Assembly (NCBI RefSeq): GCF_037975235.1
Contig: NZ_CP150241.1
Span: 248,001-312,000, forward strand
Direction: 5' to 3'
Source of the DNA: Paenibacillus sp. FSL R5-0341
GTDB lineage: Bacteria > Bacillota > Bacilli > Paenibacillales > Paenibacillaceae
Length of the DNA: 64,000 nt
Positions 17,962 to 26,177 of the stretch are shown one piece after another. Below the pieces are notes generated by a model, which saw only the letters and a program-made list of their open reading frames with translations, was not told the origin of the DNA and searched no databases. The number at the start of each line of letters is the position of its first letter. Within the stretch, counting starts at the first letter, position 1. Made by a program: the position numbers and the translations under genes.

Positions 17962-18189
17962 ATGCAGGTATTCGAGGACTGGAATCAGAAAGTAAAGAAG
18001 ACGTTTAATGCTACGAACCCCGAGGTAGTATTGACGGTATCGGAAGCTGGAAGTTTGCTCGGCTTGACCAAAGACCAGATGAAACTGTACGTGGACAAGA
18101 ACAAACTAACGAAGGTCCCGATCATGAGAAGTGTTCACCGATACCTCTTATTGAAAAGTGAAATAGATAACATCGTTCAAGCTCGATAA
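17962..18189 (+). CDS. Small helix-turn-helix (excisionase-like) protein
   Basis: A 75-residue protein. Its central segment (LTVSEAGSLLGLTKDQMKLYVDKNKL) reads like a MerR/excisionase-type winged helix: a short SEAGSLLGL helix pair and then a recognition region, followed by a basic strand (VPIMRSVHRYLL). It has its own promoter and terminator. The role is unknown. It is probably a DNA-binding regulator or adaptor; the lack of any recombinase nearby argues against a phage excisionase. Confidence 0.65.
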   Translation: MQVFEDWNQKVKKTFNATNPEVVLTVSEAGSLLGLTKDQMKLYVDKNKLTKVPIMRSVHRYLLLKSEIDNIVQAR

Positions 18190-18208
18190 CTTCATAGGAT
18201 TGAACACA

Positions 18209-18249
18209 ACCATTTTACCGACAGGATTCGGGAGAGTGGTCTTTTTTTT
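18209..18249 (+). terminator. Terminator after the HTH gene
   Basis: A broken stem (ACCA....CCGA with TCGG....TGGT) is followed by C and eight T (18242-18249). It sits just upstream of the next ribosome binding site. Confidence 0.6.
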
Positions 18250-18268
18250 ATCGGAAAGGGGACAGAAC

Positions 18269-18829
18269 ATGCTGAATAAAGTGTCAAATTGGTTCTATCA
18301 GCGGGTCAATTGGAAATGGGTTGTAGCTGCAGTTGTTATATTTGCCTGTTTCATTGCATTTATTCTGCCCTGGCAGGCGGCAAAGTCGGAGGAGGCCACA
18401 GGTGGCGGGCAGTCCCCGGACTCCTCCTTTTTGTACACGGCGAATGATCTTTATCAGATGGCTGAACAGTATGGTGAAGCAGGGCGGAGCGCCTATATTC
18501 AGGCACGATTCACATTTGACCTCATATGGCCCTTGGCCTATCTATTTCTATTAGTTGTTCTGTTATCCGTACTCTATCGCGTGCTTCCGGTAAAGAGTCG
18601 CTGGCGCTGGGTGAATCTGGTTCCGGTCTTAGGTTGGGCTATGGATATGCTCGAAAATGTAGGTGCATCCCTGATTATGTATCGCTATCCTGAACGTACG
18701 CCTGTGCTTGCTGAACTCACTCCGATATTTACCCTGATGAAATGGTGTCTGATCTATGCCAGTTTTGCAGCACTGGTTCCGGGTGTTCTGATCACGCTTC
18801 TCTACTATATGCGTAAGCGCAAGCAGTAG
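18269..18829 (+). CDS. Hypothetical four-helix membrane protein
   Basis: A 186-residue protein starting at ATG 18269 after AAAGGGG; the longer frame from 18200 would run through the terminator. Hydrophobic segments are near residues 18-36, 95-115, 128-147 and 158-178. A short extracytoplasmic loop rich in Gly/Ser follows the first helix. The sequence GWAMDMLENVGASLIMYRYPE between helices 3 and 4 is distinctive. I do not recognise the family. It stands alone between the HTH gene and a VOC gene. Confidence 0.65.
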   Translation: MLNKVSNWFYQRVNWKWVVAAVVIFACFIAFILPWQAAKSEEATGGGQSPDSSFLYTANDLYQMAEQYGEAGRSAYIQARFTFDLIWPLAYLFLLVVLLSVLYRVLPVKSRWRWVNLVPVLGWAMDMLENVGASLIMYRYPERTPVLAELTPIFTLMKWCLIYASFAALVPGVLITLLYYMRKRKQ

Positions 18830-18940
18830 TGGAGAGAGGGATGGATTCAGAATATGTTGGTAACCCTAATTATGTAAAGGTCCGCAGAGATGAGTGCCGA
18901 GATATACGCTTGTCAAAGGACTACCTGTTCATATATACTC

Positions 18941-18968
18941 TTGTCGCAAGTGGCGTGAATCGTATAAT
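18941..18968 (+). promoter_or_regulatory. Promoter of the PhnB-like gene
   Basis: TTGTCG (18941-18946), 16-bp spacer, TATAAT (18963-18968), shortly before AAGGAG and the ATG at 18997. This argues against the longer in-frame ORF from 18829. Confidence 0.65.
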
Positions 18969-18996
18969 TACAAGAGCCCAAGGAGATGAAGAACGC

Positions 18997-19425
18997 ATGT
19001 CGATCAGCTTGAATGTGTATCTGGTAACAGACGGTAATGGACGTGAAGCGGTAGAGTTTTATCAAAAGGCATTTGGAGCGGAAGTGCTCGCGCTTCAAAC
19101 ATTTGGCGACGGTCCATCTGACCCGAATCACCCCATTCCGCCCGAAGCGAAAGACCGTATTATGCATGCTTCATTGCAAATTGGCAGCTCGGTATTAATG
19201 TTGTCCGACACATTTCCAGGCATGCCGTACACTGTAGGTAATCATGTTACGGTTACGGTAAACACGGATACTGCGGATGAAGCCAAAGCAATTTTCAACC
19301 AACTGCAAGACGGCGGCGAAGTGAAAATGCCGATACAAGAGACATTCTGGAGTCCAGCCTACGGCTCGGTTGTCGATAAATTTGGTGTACAGTTTCAGAT
19401 TAGTGCTACGCCGGGACAAGCTTAA
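18997..19425 (+). CDS. VOC family (PhnB/glyoxalase-like) protein
   Basis: A 142-residue protein of the vicinal-oxygen-chelate fold in the PhnB-like group. It has paired beta-alpha-beta-beta-beta units, with EAVEFYQKAFGAEV near the N-terminus, HASLQIGSSVLMLSD in the middle and GSVVDKFGVQFQI at the end. PhnB-like proteins are often annotated as 3-demethylubiquinone-9 3-methyltransferase-like, but no methyltransferase motif is present. Function is unknown; small-molecule binding or resistance is typical of the fold. The start ATG 18997 is supported by the promoter directly upstream. Confidence 0.8.
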   Translation: MSISLNVYLVTDGNGREAVEFYQKAFGAEVLALQTFGDGPSDPNHPIPPEAKDRIMHASLQIGSSVLMLSDTFPGMPYTVGNHVTVTVNTDTADEAKAIFNQLQDGGEVKMPIQETFWSPAYGSVVDKFGVQFQISATPGQA

Positions 19426-19460
19426 GAGCGTACTTTTCGCTAATATAGCCTTCAAATGGA

Positions 19461-19504
19461 AAAAACCTCCGCGGTCTGCCTTGAGCAGTTGTGGAGGTTT
19501 TTTT
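19461..19504. terminator. Bidirectional terminator between convergent genes
   Basis: AAAAACCTCC..GGAGGTTTTTTT forms a strong stem with A and T tracts on the two sides. It serves the VOC gene (+) and the hypothetical gene (-). Confidence 0.85.
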
Positions 19505-19543
19505 GTGCTAATTTTTGCAATGATTCGTGATTATCTCACTTGA

Positions 19544-20401
19544 TTAGCCTTCCTTCTGAATCTTGGAAGGGTTGTTGATTTTATAAGGAACCGGGTTACG
19601 TGTCAGCTTCTTCTTAATGATTTTCGCTTCAAACGTGATAACGTCTCCCACTTCGAGTTCCTGTTTCTTAACCGTAGCACTGTGGCTTGACCAGGCTTCT
19701 CCAACATCGATGACGTCTGGCTCCGTTATGGTAACTGCTTCGTAGATGATGACTTCATCATCATTGTCAGAGAAGTGATTCGGTACGGTGGTGAATTCTT
19801 TGACCACGGCACTCATCTTCACTTTGCCTTCGGGCAGATCAATCTTGACGGTTTTGGCTTTGCTCGCTGTTTTGGCCTTAGGTTTGGCTTCACTCGCTGC
19901 TCCGGTTTGAGGTCCAACATACTCTTCTACCAGTCCATCCGGATCACCCTTCAGCCCCGAGGAGAATTCATCTGTGTCCGTGTCGTCCGAATCATCCAGA
20001 TCCGTAGGGATTTCATCCGGGTTATCCAGTGCATCGGGAGTTGACGTAACATCGGCAGGGGTACCTGGTGCGATGGTATTCGAAGTTGTCGATTCTGTGC
20101 TTCGATCTGACCCGGCATTGCTTATGCTTCTGGCGCTGTAACTGGACGCTTGCATTTCCTTCAGATACGAAGGGTGAATACAATGCTTTTGTCCATTATC
20201 CAGTTGAATAACGGCTGCCATGTGATCAACATATCCAATGATGGTGCAGGGCATGTTCAATCCGTTTCCTTTATAATAGAACGTTTTGAGTTTGGTCGCT
20301 TTACCGGAAAGCAGGCCCCACTCCTGACATTTCTCAATTAGCTCGTCTTCGTTATCCAGCGCAATAAAATCCTGCGGTTCAATCATAAATGCGTATGTCA
20401 T
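19544..20401 (-). CDS. Hypothetical protein with acidic linker
   Basis: A protein of about 285 residues in three parts. The N-terminal domain (about 1-95) is aromatic/acidic with a repeat-like YKGNG..CTIIGYVDHMAAVIQLDNGQKHCIHPSYLKEM that resembles a small beta-barrel. The middle (about 95-190) is a low-complexity Ser/Thr/Asp/Pro linker. A Lys/Ala stretch (KPKAKTASKAKTVKI) leads to a C-terminal beta-rich domain ending EVGDVITFEAKIIKKKLTRNPVPYK. I do not recognise a family; the C-terminal domain has an OB-fold look. ATG 20401 follows GGAAGGGCGG; an in-frame TTG at 20449 is an alternative. No signal peptide, so cytoplasmic. Confidence 0.7.
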   Translation of the reverse strand: MTYAFMIEPQDFIALDNEDELIEKCQEWGLLSGKATKLKTFYYKGNGLNMPCTIIGYVDHMAAVIQLDNGQKHCIHPSYLKEMQASSYSARSISNAGSDRSTESTTSNTIAPGTPADVTSTPDALDNPDEIPTDLDDSDDTDTDEFSSGLKGDPDGLVEEYVGPQTGAASEAKPKAKTASKAKTVKIDLPEGKVKMSAVVKEFTTVPNHFSDNDDEVIIYEAVTITEPDVIDVGEAWSSHSATVKKQELEVGDVITFEAKIIKKKLTRNPVPYKINNPSKIQKEG

Positions 20402-20624
20402 ATGGAATTTCCGCCCTTCCAATCCATTCTTCATGTTCATCGTTTCCAAATTACAACCAGTGTATCACAAATGAGCATTTTGCTTAAATCGAAACGCCGA
20501 AATCTGTACTCGGAGATAAAGATTCTCAAAGCCTGCTTACAGAGGGCTATGCTATAATTTGATCAGAATAATAGGGTGAGGAGATATAGCCTTGATATAC
20601 ATATTTCAGGAAGGGAAGATCTAT

Positions 20625-21164
20625 ATGGATAAAAAGGTGAATCATCAAGCCGTATGGCTGGCTATAGGTGTTGCTATGGGAGTCAGTATTGGTACGGCTA
20701 CACAGCAGCTTGGACTCGGGATTGCTTTTGGCTTGGCGCTTGGCATTGTGATCGGTTCGGTAGTTAGCAAACGTGCGGGGGCAGACTCGGAACATATGCT
20801 CAGCGAACATGTCCGCGAATTGCACAAACTTGGTGACTGGGAAGACGCGCTTCATCGTTCGCAGGATCATCCGGTGCTCATCCTGAAGCATAGCACGACT
20901 TGTCCGACGAGTGCGAGAGCGTACAGAGAGTTTATGGCGTTTGTGGGCACCCATGCATCAGATCCCAAACAACCTATGGATTACCGCATCGTCAAAGTGA
21001 TTGAAGATCGTTCGTTATCCCGCCACATTGCGGAAGAGACAGAGGTTCGCCATGAGTCACCGCAGGTACTTCTGCTCGATCAGGGAAAAGTCGTGAATCA
21101 TACCTCCCATGGAAAAATTACGAAAAAGAGATTATTGCAGTGGGCACAGAATCCATTTGGATGA
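20625..21164 (+). CDS. YtxJ-like bacillithiol-system protein with membrane anchor
   Basis: A 179-residue protein starting at ATG 20625 after AGGAAGGGAAG. Residues 8-48 are two Gly-rich hydrophobic segments (AIGVAMGVSIG, GLGIAFGLALGIVIG), a glycine-zipper-like anchor. The remainder matches the YtxJ family, a thioredoxin-like protein linked to bacillithiol redox biology. It has ILKHSTTCPTS with a single Cys93, VIEDRSLSRHIAEETEVRHESPQVLLL and KITKKRLLQWA. Known YtxJ proteins are soluble and about 110 residues; the N-terminal anchor is the odd part. A role in reducing protein-bacillithiol disulfides at the membrane is inferred. Confidence 0.8.
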   Translation: MDKKVNHQAVWLAIGVAMGVSIGTATQQLGLGIAFGLALGIVIGSVVSKRAGADSEHMLSEHVRELHKLGDWEDALHRSQDHPVLILKHSTTCPTSARAYREFMAFVGTHASDPKQPMDYRIVKVIEDRSLSRHIAEETEVRHESPQVLLLDQGKVVNHTSHGKITKKRLLQWAQNPFG

Positions 21165-21180
21165 ATAATACAATTTCATA

Positions 21181-21227
21181 GACCCGTTCTTTTCAGCCCC
21201 TAGCTGAGGAGAGCGGGTCTTTTTTTA
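21181..21227 (+). terminator. Rho-independent terminator before kdp
   Basis: GACCCG..CGGGTC stem with seven or more T directly after it. It separates the YtxJ-like gene from the kdp operon. Confidence 0.85.
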
Positions 21228-21229
21228 CG

Positions 21230-21243
21230 CTTTTTTTACACCC
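21230..21243 (+). promoter_or_regulatory. Putative KdpE-binding T-tract
   Basis: CTTTTTTTACACCC resembles, from memory, the T-rich KdpE site of the Escherichia coli kdpFABC promoter. Two looser repeats follow (TTTCTTTACCCC near 21253, TTTTTTACAGC near 21265). A small palindrome TCGTATTACGA lies at 21279-21289. No firm -10 was assigned. Confidence 0.4.
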
Positions 21244-21339
21244 ATAGAAGCATTTCTTTACCCCTTTTTTACAGCGTTTCGTATTACGATTTAACATGCA
21301 GCAGGTGCAGAGAACGGTAGAGAGAGGGAGGAAGGGTGC

Positions 21340-21426
21340 ATGGTGAATGATGCCACGATGATTGGATTGGTTGTGCTGTTGTTTGCGGTGTTTTGGGGAT
21401 TTGTGAAATTCTGCGAGAAGGCTTGA
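21340..21426 (+). CDS. 28-residue membrane micro-protein upstream of kdpF
   Basis: The micro-ORF has a good ribosome binding site (GAGGGAGGAAGGG) and encodes one hydrophobic helix (MIGLVVLLFAVFWGFVKF) followed by CEKA. It ends 20 bp before kdpF. The WGFVKFCEK ending recalls small WG-x-x-x-x-CE-type proteins I have seen beside kdpF in other phyla (memory, not checked). It is probably an accessory single-span subunit of the Kdp complex. Too short for usual gene callers. GTG 21343 is an alternative start. Confidence 0.6.
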   Translation: MVNDATMIGLVVLLFAVFWGFVKFCEKA

Positions 21427-21446
21427 GGCTAGAAAGGGGGAGCCAG

Positions 21447-21524
21447 ATGATCGTCATCGGCATGATTGTACTCGCACTGGTGATTTATCTCGGTTATGTG
21501 CTGGTGCAGCCGGAGAAATTCTGA
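21447..21524 (+). CDS. kdpF: K(+)-transporting ATPase subunit KdpF
   Basis: A 25-residue single-helix peptide (MIVIGMIVLALVIYLGYVLV, then QPEKF). The PEKF ending and its place directly before kdpA identify KdpF, a lipid-like stabiliser of the KdpABC complex in the membrane. A GGGGGAG ribosome binding site lies just upstream. Confidence 0.85.
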   Translation: MIVIGMIVLALVIYLGYVLVQPEKF

Positions 21525-21582
21525 TGCTGACGATGTGCGTAATGCGGAACAAGGGAACATCGAATAGGGAGGAAATGCGGAT

Positions 21583-23262
21583 ATGGGTATCGGTGTAGTG
21601 CAAGTAGCGGTGACGCTACTGATTATTCTGCTGCTGGTTAAACCGGTGGGAAAATATATAGTGAACGTGTTCGATGGACAGCGAACGGGGCTGGATCGGG
21701 TTTTTGGCGGACCGGAGCGACTGCTCTATCGAGTGATGGGCGTACGCGAGAATGAGTACATGGGGTGGAAAAAGTACCTCACGGCCGTTCTCCTCTCCAA
21801 CTTTGTAATGTTGATATTGATGTTTCTGGTGCTGCGACTGCAAAAATATTTACCGCTCAATCCGGATGGGATCGGCAATATGCCAGCGGCGCAGGCATTT
21901 AATACGGCCGTATCGTTCATGACCAACACGAACTGGCAGTCGTATACGGGCGAGAATGCTCTGTCGTACCTGTCACAGATGCTGGCAGTGACGTTCCCAA
22001 TGTTTACGTCGGCAGCGACGGGATTTGCAGTGGCTATTGCATTCATTCGCGGACTGGTAGGCCGCCGGGATGATCTGGGGAACTTTTACGTCGACCTTGT
22101 ACGGTCGATTACGAGGATTTTTTTGCCGCTGAGCTTCATCGTAGCCTTATTCCTCGTGTTCCAGGGTGTGCCTCAGACACTTGCAGGAGCGGTGAACGCT
22201 ACCACGTTGGAAGGTGGACAGCAGACAATTACACGTGGACTGGTCGCTTCACTGGAGTCAATCAAACACATTGGTACCAACGGTGGCGGCTGGTTTGGAA
22301 CCAATGCTGCACATCCATTCGAGAATCCGACAGCCCTGAGCAATCTGGTGCATATCGTCTGTATGATGCTGTTACCGACTTCTCTGGTATACGCATTCGG
22401 CTTGATGGTCAATAACCGGAAGCAGGGTTGGGCCTTGTTCGCAGCGATGAGTTTTCTTTTCCTGGTGATGTTGACCACCGTATTTGTCTCCGAATATCGC
22501 GGTGTGCCTGCGCTGGATGCAGCGGGTCTTCAGGGCAATATGGAGGGGAAAGAGGTCAGGTTTGGCATACCCGAATCGGCTTTATTCACGGCAGTCACGA
22601 CAGCGGCTACTACAGGTTCGGTCAACAATATGCACGAGTCACTCACTCCACTTGGAGGCATGGTATCACTGGCTCAGATGATGCTCAATAACGTGTTTGG
22701 GGGCAAAGGGGTAGGGCTGATCAACGGACTGTTGTATGTGATTCTGGCTGTGTTTATCTGTGGATTGATGGTGGGACGAACACCTGAGTTCCTGGGCAAA
22801 AAAATCGAGGGCAAAGAGGTGAAGCTCGCATCCATCGCCTTGCTCATTCATCCTTTGATTATTCTGGCGCCAACGGCACTCGCGCTTATGCGGCCCGAAG
22901 CCATTGCTTCCATCTCAAACGGGGGCATGCATGGCCTGACCGAGGTTCTCTATGCTTTTGCTTCGGGTGCAGCCAATAACGGATCGGCCTTTGCCGGACT
23001 GAATGCCAATACAGACTTTTATAATATCGCGATTGGTATCGTTATGCTGCTGGGGAGGTACGTTTCGATGATCGCTATGCTGGCTATTGCGGGTTCACTC
23101 ACCACCAAACGGGTTGTGCCGGTAACTACAGGTACGCTACGTACACACACACCTCTGTTTGCTGGCATTCTGGTTATGATGATTGTTGTTGTCGGCGCAC
23201 TCACATTCTTCCCGTCGCTTGCCCTTGGACCGATCGCAGAACACTTGGCAATGATTCAATGA
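21583..23262 (+). CDS. kdpA: Potassium-transporting ATPase, potassium-binding subunit KdpA
   Basis: Polytopic membrane protein of 559 residues and the K+-selective channel-like subunit of KdpFABC. The four pore signatures are visible: MTNTNWQSYTGE, IGTNGGGWFGTNAAHPFENPT, TTAATTGSVNNMHESLTPLGGM and ASGAANNGSAFAGLNANTDFYN. Length is normal. The start ATG follows a GGGAGGAAAT site. The complex scavenges K+ at low external concentration using ATP hydrolysed by KdpB. The residue Trp in GGGWFGTN is where many homologues have Phe. Confidence 0.97.
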   Translation: MGIGVVQVAVTLLIILLLVKPVGKYIVNVFDGQRTGLDRVFGGPERLLYRVMGVRENEYMGWKKYLTAVLLSNFVMLILMFLVLRLQKYLPLNPDGIGNMPAAQAFNTAVSFMTNTNWQSYTGENALSYLSQMLAVTFPMFTSAATGFAVAIAFIRGLVGRRDDLGNFYVDLVRSITRIFLPLSFIVALFLVFQGVPQTLAGAVNATTLEGGQQTITRGLVASLESIKHIGTNGGGWFGTNAAHPFENPTALSNLVHIVCMMLLPTSLVYAFGLMVNNRKQGWALFAAMSFLFLVMLTTVFVSEYRGVPALDAAGLQGNMEGKEVRFGIPESALFTAVTTAATTGSVNNMHESLTPLGGMVSLAQMMLNNVFGGKGVGLINGLLYVILAVFICGLMVGRTPEFLGKKIEGKEVKLASIALLIHPLIILAPTALALMRPEAIASISNGGMHGLTEVLYAFASGAANNGSAFAGLNANTDFYNIAIGIVMLLGRYVSMIAMLAIAGSLTTKRVVPVTTGTLRTHTPLFAGILVMMIVVVGALTFFPSLALGPIAEHLAMIQ

Positions 23263-23329
23263 GGGAGATGACAGGGGTACTACAGAGGAAATGGTGTAAG
23301 GACGTAACGTATGGAGGTGGCAGTGCACG

Positions 23330-25471
23330 ATGAATGCAGTCGAACGAAAGAAGGAGCAGACGATGCAACACATGGATACAGAAATGTTCAGAAGGAAGGC
23401 CAAGGAGCCGGATAACAACCGCGGTAATATTCAACGTGATCCCGGATCGAAACGGTCGTTAAGCAAGGAGATGATACTCCAGGCTTTAGTAGATGCGTTC
23501 AAAAAGCTAAATCCGGTGGTCATGATCAAAAATCCGGTTATGTTTATTGTTGAGGTTGGTACATTCATTACGCTCTTACTCTGCATCAATCCAGATCTCT
23601 TCATCGCATCCGAGGCTGGGCGCGGGTACAACATTGCTGTATTTTTCATTTTGCTGTTCACCCTGCTGTTCGCTAATTTCGCGGAGGCGCTTGCAGAAGG
23701 AAGAGGTAAGGCGCAGGCGGATACGTTACGCAAGACGAAGTCGGACACCATGGCCAATCTGGTGCAGAAGGATGGAACCATCCGGCAAGTGTCTTCGACC
23801 CAGTTGAAAAAAGGCGATATGGTCCGTGTGGAAGTCGGTGAACTGATCCCGACGGACGGTGAGATTATGGAAGGCTTGGCCTCCATTGATGAATCGGCCA
23901 TTACAGGAGAATCCGCCCCGGTCATCAAGGAAGCAGGAGGTGATTTCTCCTCGGTTACCGGAGGTACACGCGTCGTGTCCGATTACATCATCATGCGTGT
24001 TCAGACCGATCCGGGTGAGTCATTCCTTGACAGGATGATCTCTCTGGTTGAGGGTGCTCAGCGCCAGAAAACACCCAATGAAATCGCGCTGACCACCCTG
24101 CTCGCCGTATTAACCCTGATCTTCTTAATCGTCATTCTGACGATGGTTCCGATGGCAAATTACCTGGGTATTCGACTGGATCTGGCGACATTGATCGCAC
24201 TGCTCGTCTGCCTGATCCCAACCACAATTGGTGGATTGTTGTCCGCCATTGGTATTGCCGGAATGGATCGGGTTACGCAGTTCAATGTGCTCGCCATGTC
24301 GGGTAAAGCGGTGGAAGCGGCCGGGGATATTGATACATTGATTCTGGACAAAACGGGGACGATCACATACGGAAACCGTATGGCATCTGAATTCATTCCG
24401 GTTCAGGGCATTACTTCATCAGAGATGACGCGGGCTGCTTTACAGGCTTCTGTGCGAGATGAGACCCCGGAAGGGCGTTCTGTGGTGGAATTGGCAGGCA
24501 AACAAGGTCAGAGCTGGTCTGAGACGGAGTATGCGAATGCGGAAAATGTGGAATTCACGGCAGAGACCCGGATGTCCGGTCTCAATCTGATCAGTGGAAT
24601 GAAGATCCGCAAAGGTGCGGTGGATGCGATCAAAAGATATATTACTTCCGAAGGAGGCCGCATACCGGGTGATCTGGATGAGATTGCAAATCGTATTGCG
24701 AAGGCCGGAGGTACACCGCTTGCTGTGGCCATCGATGAGCGAATCTACGGTGTGATCTATCTGAAAGACACTGTGAAGCCAGGGCTAAAAGAGAAGTTCG
24801 CTGAGATGCGCGCCATGGGCATCAAGACCATAATGTGTACTGGCGACAATCCGCTGACGGCAGCAACTATAGCGCTGGAAGCGGGCGTGGATGATTTTAT
24901 TGCGGAAGCGAAGCCCGAGGACAAGATTGCTGCGATCAAAAAAGAGCAGCAGGAGGGCAAACTCGTCGCCATGACAGGCGACGGTACCAACGATGCTCCT
25001 GCTTTGGCGCAGGCCGATGTGGGCCTGGCGATGAATTCGGGCACCATGGCGGCCAAAGAAGCGGCCAACATGATTGACTTGGATTCAGACCCGACCAAGT
25101 TATTGTCGGTGGTCTCCATTGGCAAGCAGCTGCTGATTACACGCGGCGCACTCACAACCTTTTCGATATCCAATGATATCGCGAAATATTTTGCCATCAT
25201 TCCAGCGATGTTCATTCTCGCCATGCCGCAGCTTCAGGCGCTGAATATTATGAATCTGGCTTCACCACAGTCTGCGATCCTATCGGCACTCATCTTCAAC
25301 GCCATTATCATTCCGCTGCTTATTCCCATTGCGATGAAAGGGGTTAAGTATCGGGCGATGTCAGCCGAAAGGCTGCTTGGTCGCAATGTGTTCATCTATG
25401 GCGTAGGTGGTGTGATTGTACCTTTTATCGGCATTAAGCTGATTGACATGGTTCTGTCGGGGATTCTTTAA
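23330..25471 (+). CDS. kdpB: Potassium-transporting P-type ATPase subunit KdpB
   Basis: Catalytic P-type ATPase of 713 residues. The phosphorylation site Asp340 is in [12 protein letters not shown], the actuator TGES is at 192-195, and [18 protein letters not shown] is the hinge motif. [13 protein letters not shown] and the K+-ATPase-type membrane segment [20 protein letters not shown] are also present. The N-terminus is somewhat longer than usual. ATG 23330 (after GGAGGTGG) and ATG 23363 (after AAGGAG) are both good starts, so the first 11 residues are uncertain. It couples ATP hydrolysis to K+ movement through KdpA. Confidence 0.97.
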   Translation: MNAVERKKEQTMQHMDTEMFRRKAKEPDNNRGNIQRDPGSKRSLSKEMILQALVDAFKKLNPVVMIKNPVMFIVEVGTFITLLLCINPDLFIASEAGRGYNIAVFFILLFTLLFANFAEALAEGRGKAQADTLRKTKSDTMANLVQKDGTIRQVSSTQLKKGDMVRVEVGELIPTDGEIMEGLASIDESAITGESAPVIKEAGGDFSSVTGGTRVVSDYIIMRVQTDPGESFLDRMISLVEGAQRQKTPNEIALTTLLAVLTLIFLIVILTMVPMANYLGIRLDLATLIALLVCLIPTTIGGLLSAIGIAGMDRVTQFNVLAMSGKAVEAAGDIDTLILDKTGTITYGNRMASEFIPVQGITSSEMTRAALQASVRDETPEGRSVVELAGKQGQSWSETEYANAENVEFTAETRMSGLNLISGMKIRKGAVDAIKRYITSEGGRIPGDLDEIANRIAKAGGTPLAVAIDERIYGVIYLKDTVKPGLKEKFAEMRAMGIKTIMCTGDNPLTAATIALEAGVDDFIAEAKPEDKIAAIKKEQQEGKLVAMTGDGTNDAPALAQADVGLAMNSGTMAAKEAANMIDLDSDPTKLLSVVSIGKQLLITRGALTTFSISNDIAKYFAIIPAMFILAMPQLQALNIMNLASPQSAILSALIFNAIIIPLLIPIAMKGVKYRAMSAERLLGRNVFIYGVGGVIVPFIGIKLIDMVLSGIL

Positions 25472-25532
25472 CGAGATAACAACGCTTATCAAAATTGTTC
25501 TTTTATCCTAATGAATTCAGGAAGTGATCTGT

Positions 25533-26093
25533 ATGAACATGTTCTTACCCGCCATAAGGCTATCTGTTGTGCTTATGCTGATATGCGGCTTAATCTACCC
25601 GCTTGTAACAACTGGTGCAGCCCAACTTCTCTTTCCTGCGCAAGCGAATGGCAGTCTGATTACGCAAGATGAGAAAATCATCGGATCGTCCCTGCTGGCG
25701 CAGGATTTCCAATCGCCGGGGCTGTTCCAGCCCCGGGCTTCAAATGCCGGTTATGACCCAACGGCTTCAGCCGGTTCGAATCGCGCGGTAGCTTCGGAGG
25801 AATATATCGGCGAGATGAAGGAAAAGATGGCTCAGCTCCAGCAGGAAAATCCGGGATTGAAGCAGATCCCTGCTGATCTCGTGACGGGTTCAGGCTCGGG
25901 GCTTGACCCGGACCTCTCTCCCGAAGCCGCTGAGGCACAGATTCCACGCATTAGCGAAGCAACAGGGCTTAGTGAACAGCAGCTTGTACAACTTGTAAAT
26001 GAGCATACGGAAGGTCGTCAGATGGGTATATTCGGGGAACCGCGTGTGAATGTAACGGCTCTGAATCTGGCGCTGACAGCAGAAATGAACTAA
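25533..26093 (+). CDS. kdpC: Potassium-transporting ATPase subunit KdpC
   Basis: Single-span membrane subunit of 186 residues that assists ATP binding to KdpB. An N-terminal helix (LSVVLMLICGLIYPLVTTGAAQLLFP) is followed by the periplasm-side-type domain. Signatures include QPRASNAGYDPTASAGSN, PADLVTGSGSGLDPDLSPEAA and LVNEHTEGRQMGIFGEPRVNV. ATG 25533 is preferred to GTG 25524, which overlaps the AGGAAGTG ribosome binding site. It closes the structural kdp genes; the sensor gene follows after 84 bp. Confidence 0.96.
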   Translation: MNMFLPAIRLSVVLMLICGLIYPLVTTGAAQLLFPAQANGSLITQDEKIIGSSLLAQDFQSPGLFQPRASNAGYDPTASAGSNRAVASEEYIGEMKEKMAQLQQENPGLKQIPADLVTGSGSGLDPDLSPEAAEAQIPRISEATGLSEQQLVQLVNEHTEGRQMGIFGEPRVNVTALNLALTAEMN

Positions 26094-26177
26094 TGAACAT
26101 ATTAGCCTGCTCACGATATATCGGGAGGGGCTTTCTCCATTTTTATCTTCACATTAACAAGAAAGGGGGGAGGACGG

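Noticed and set aside
17962..18189. Small HTH gene as part of a prophage or integrative element
   Set aside because: No integrase, attachment repeats or phage genes are nearby.
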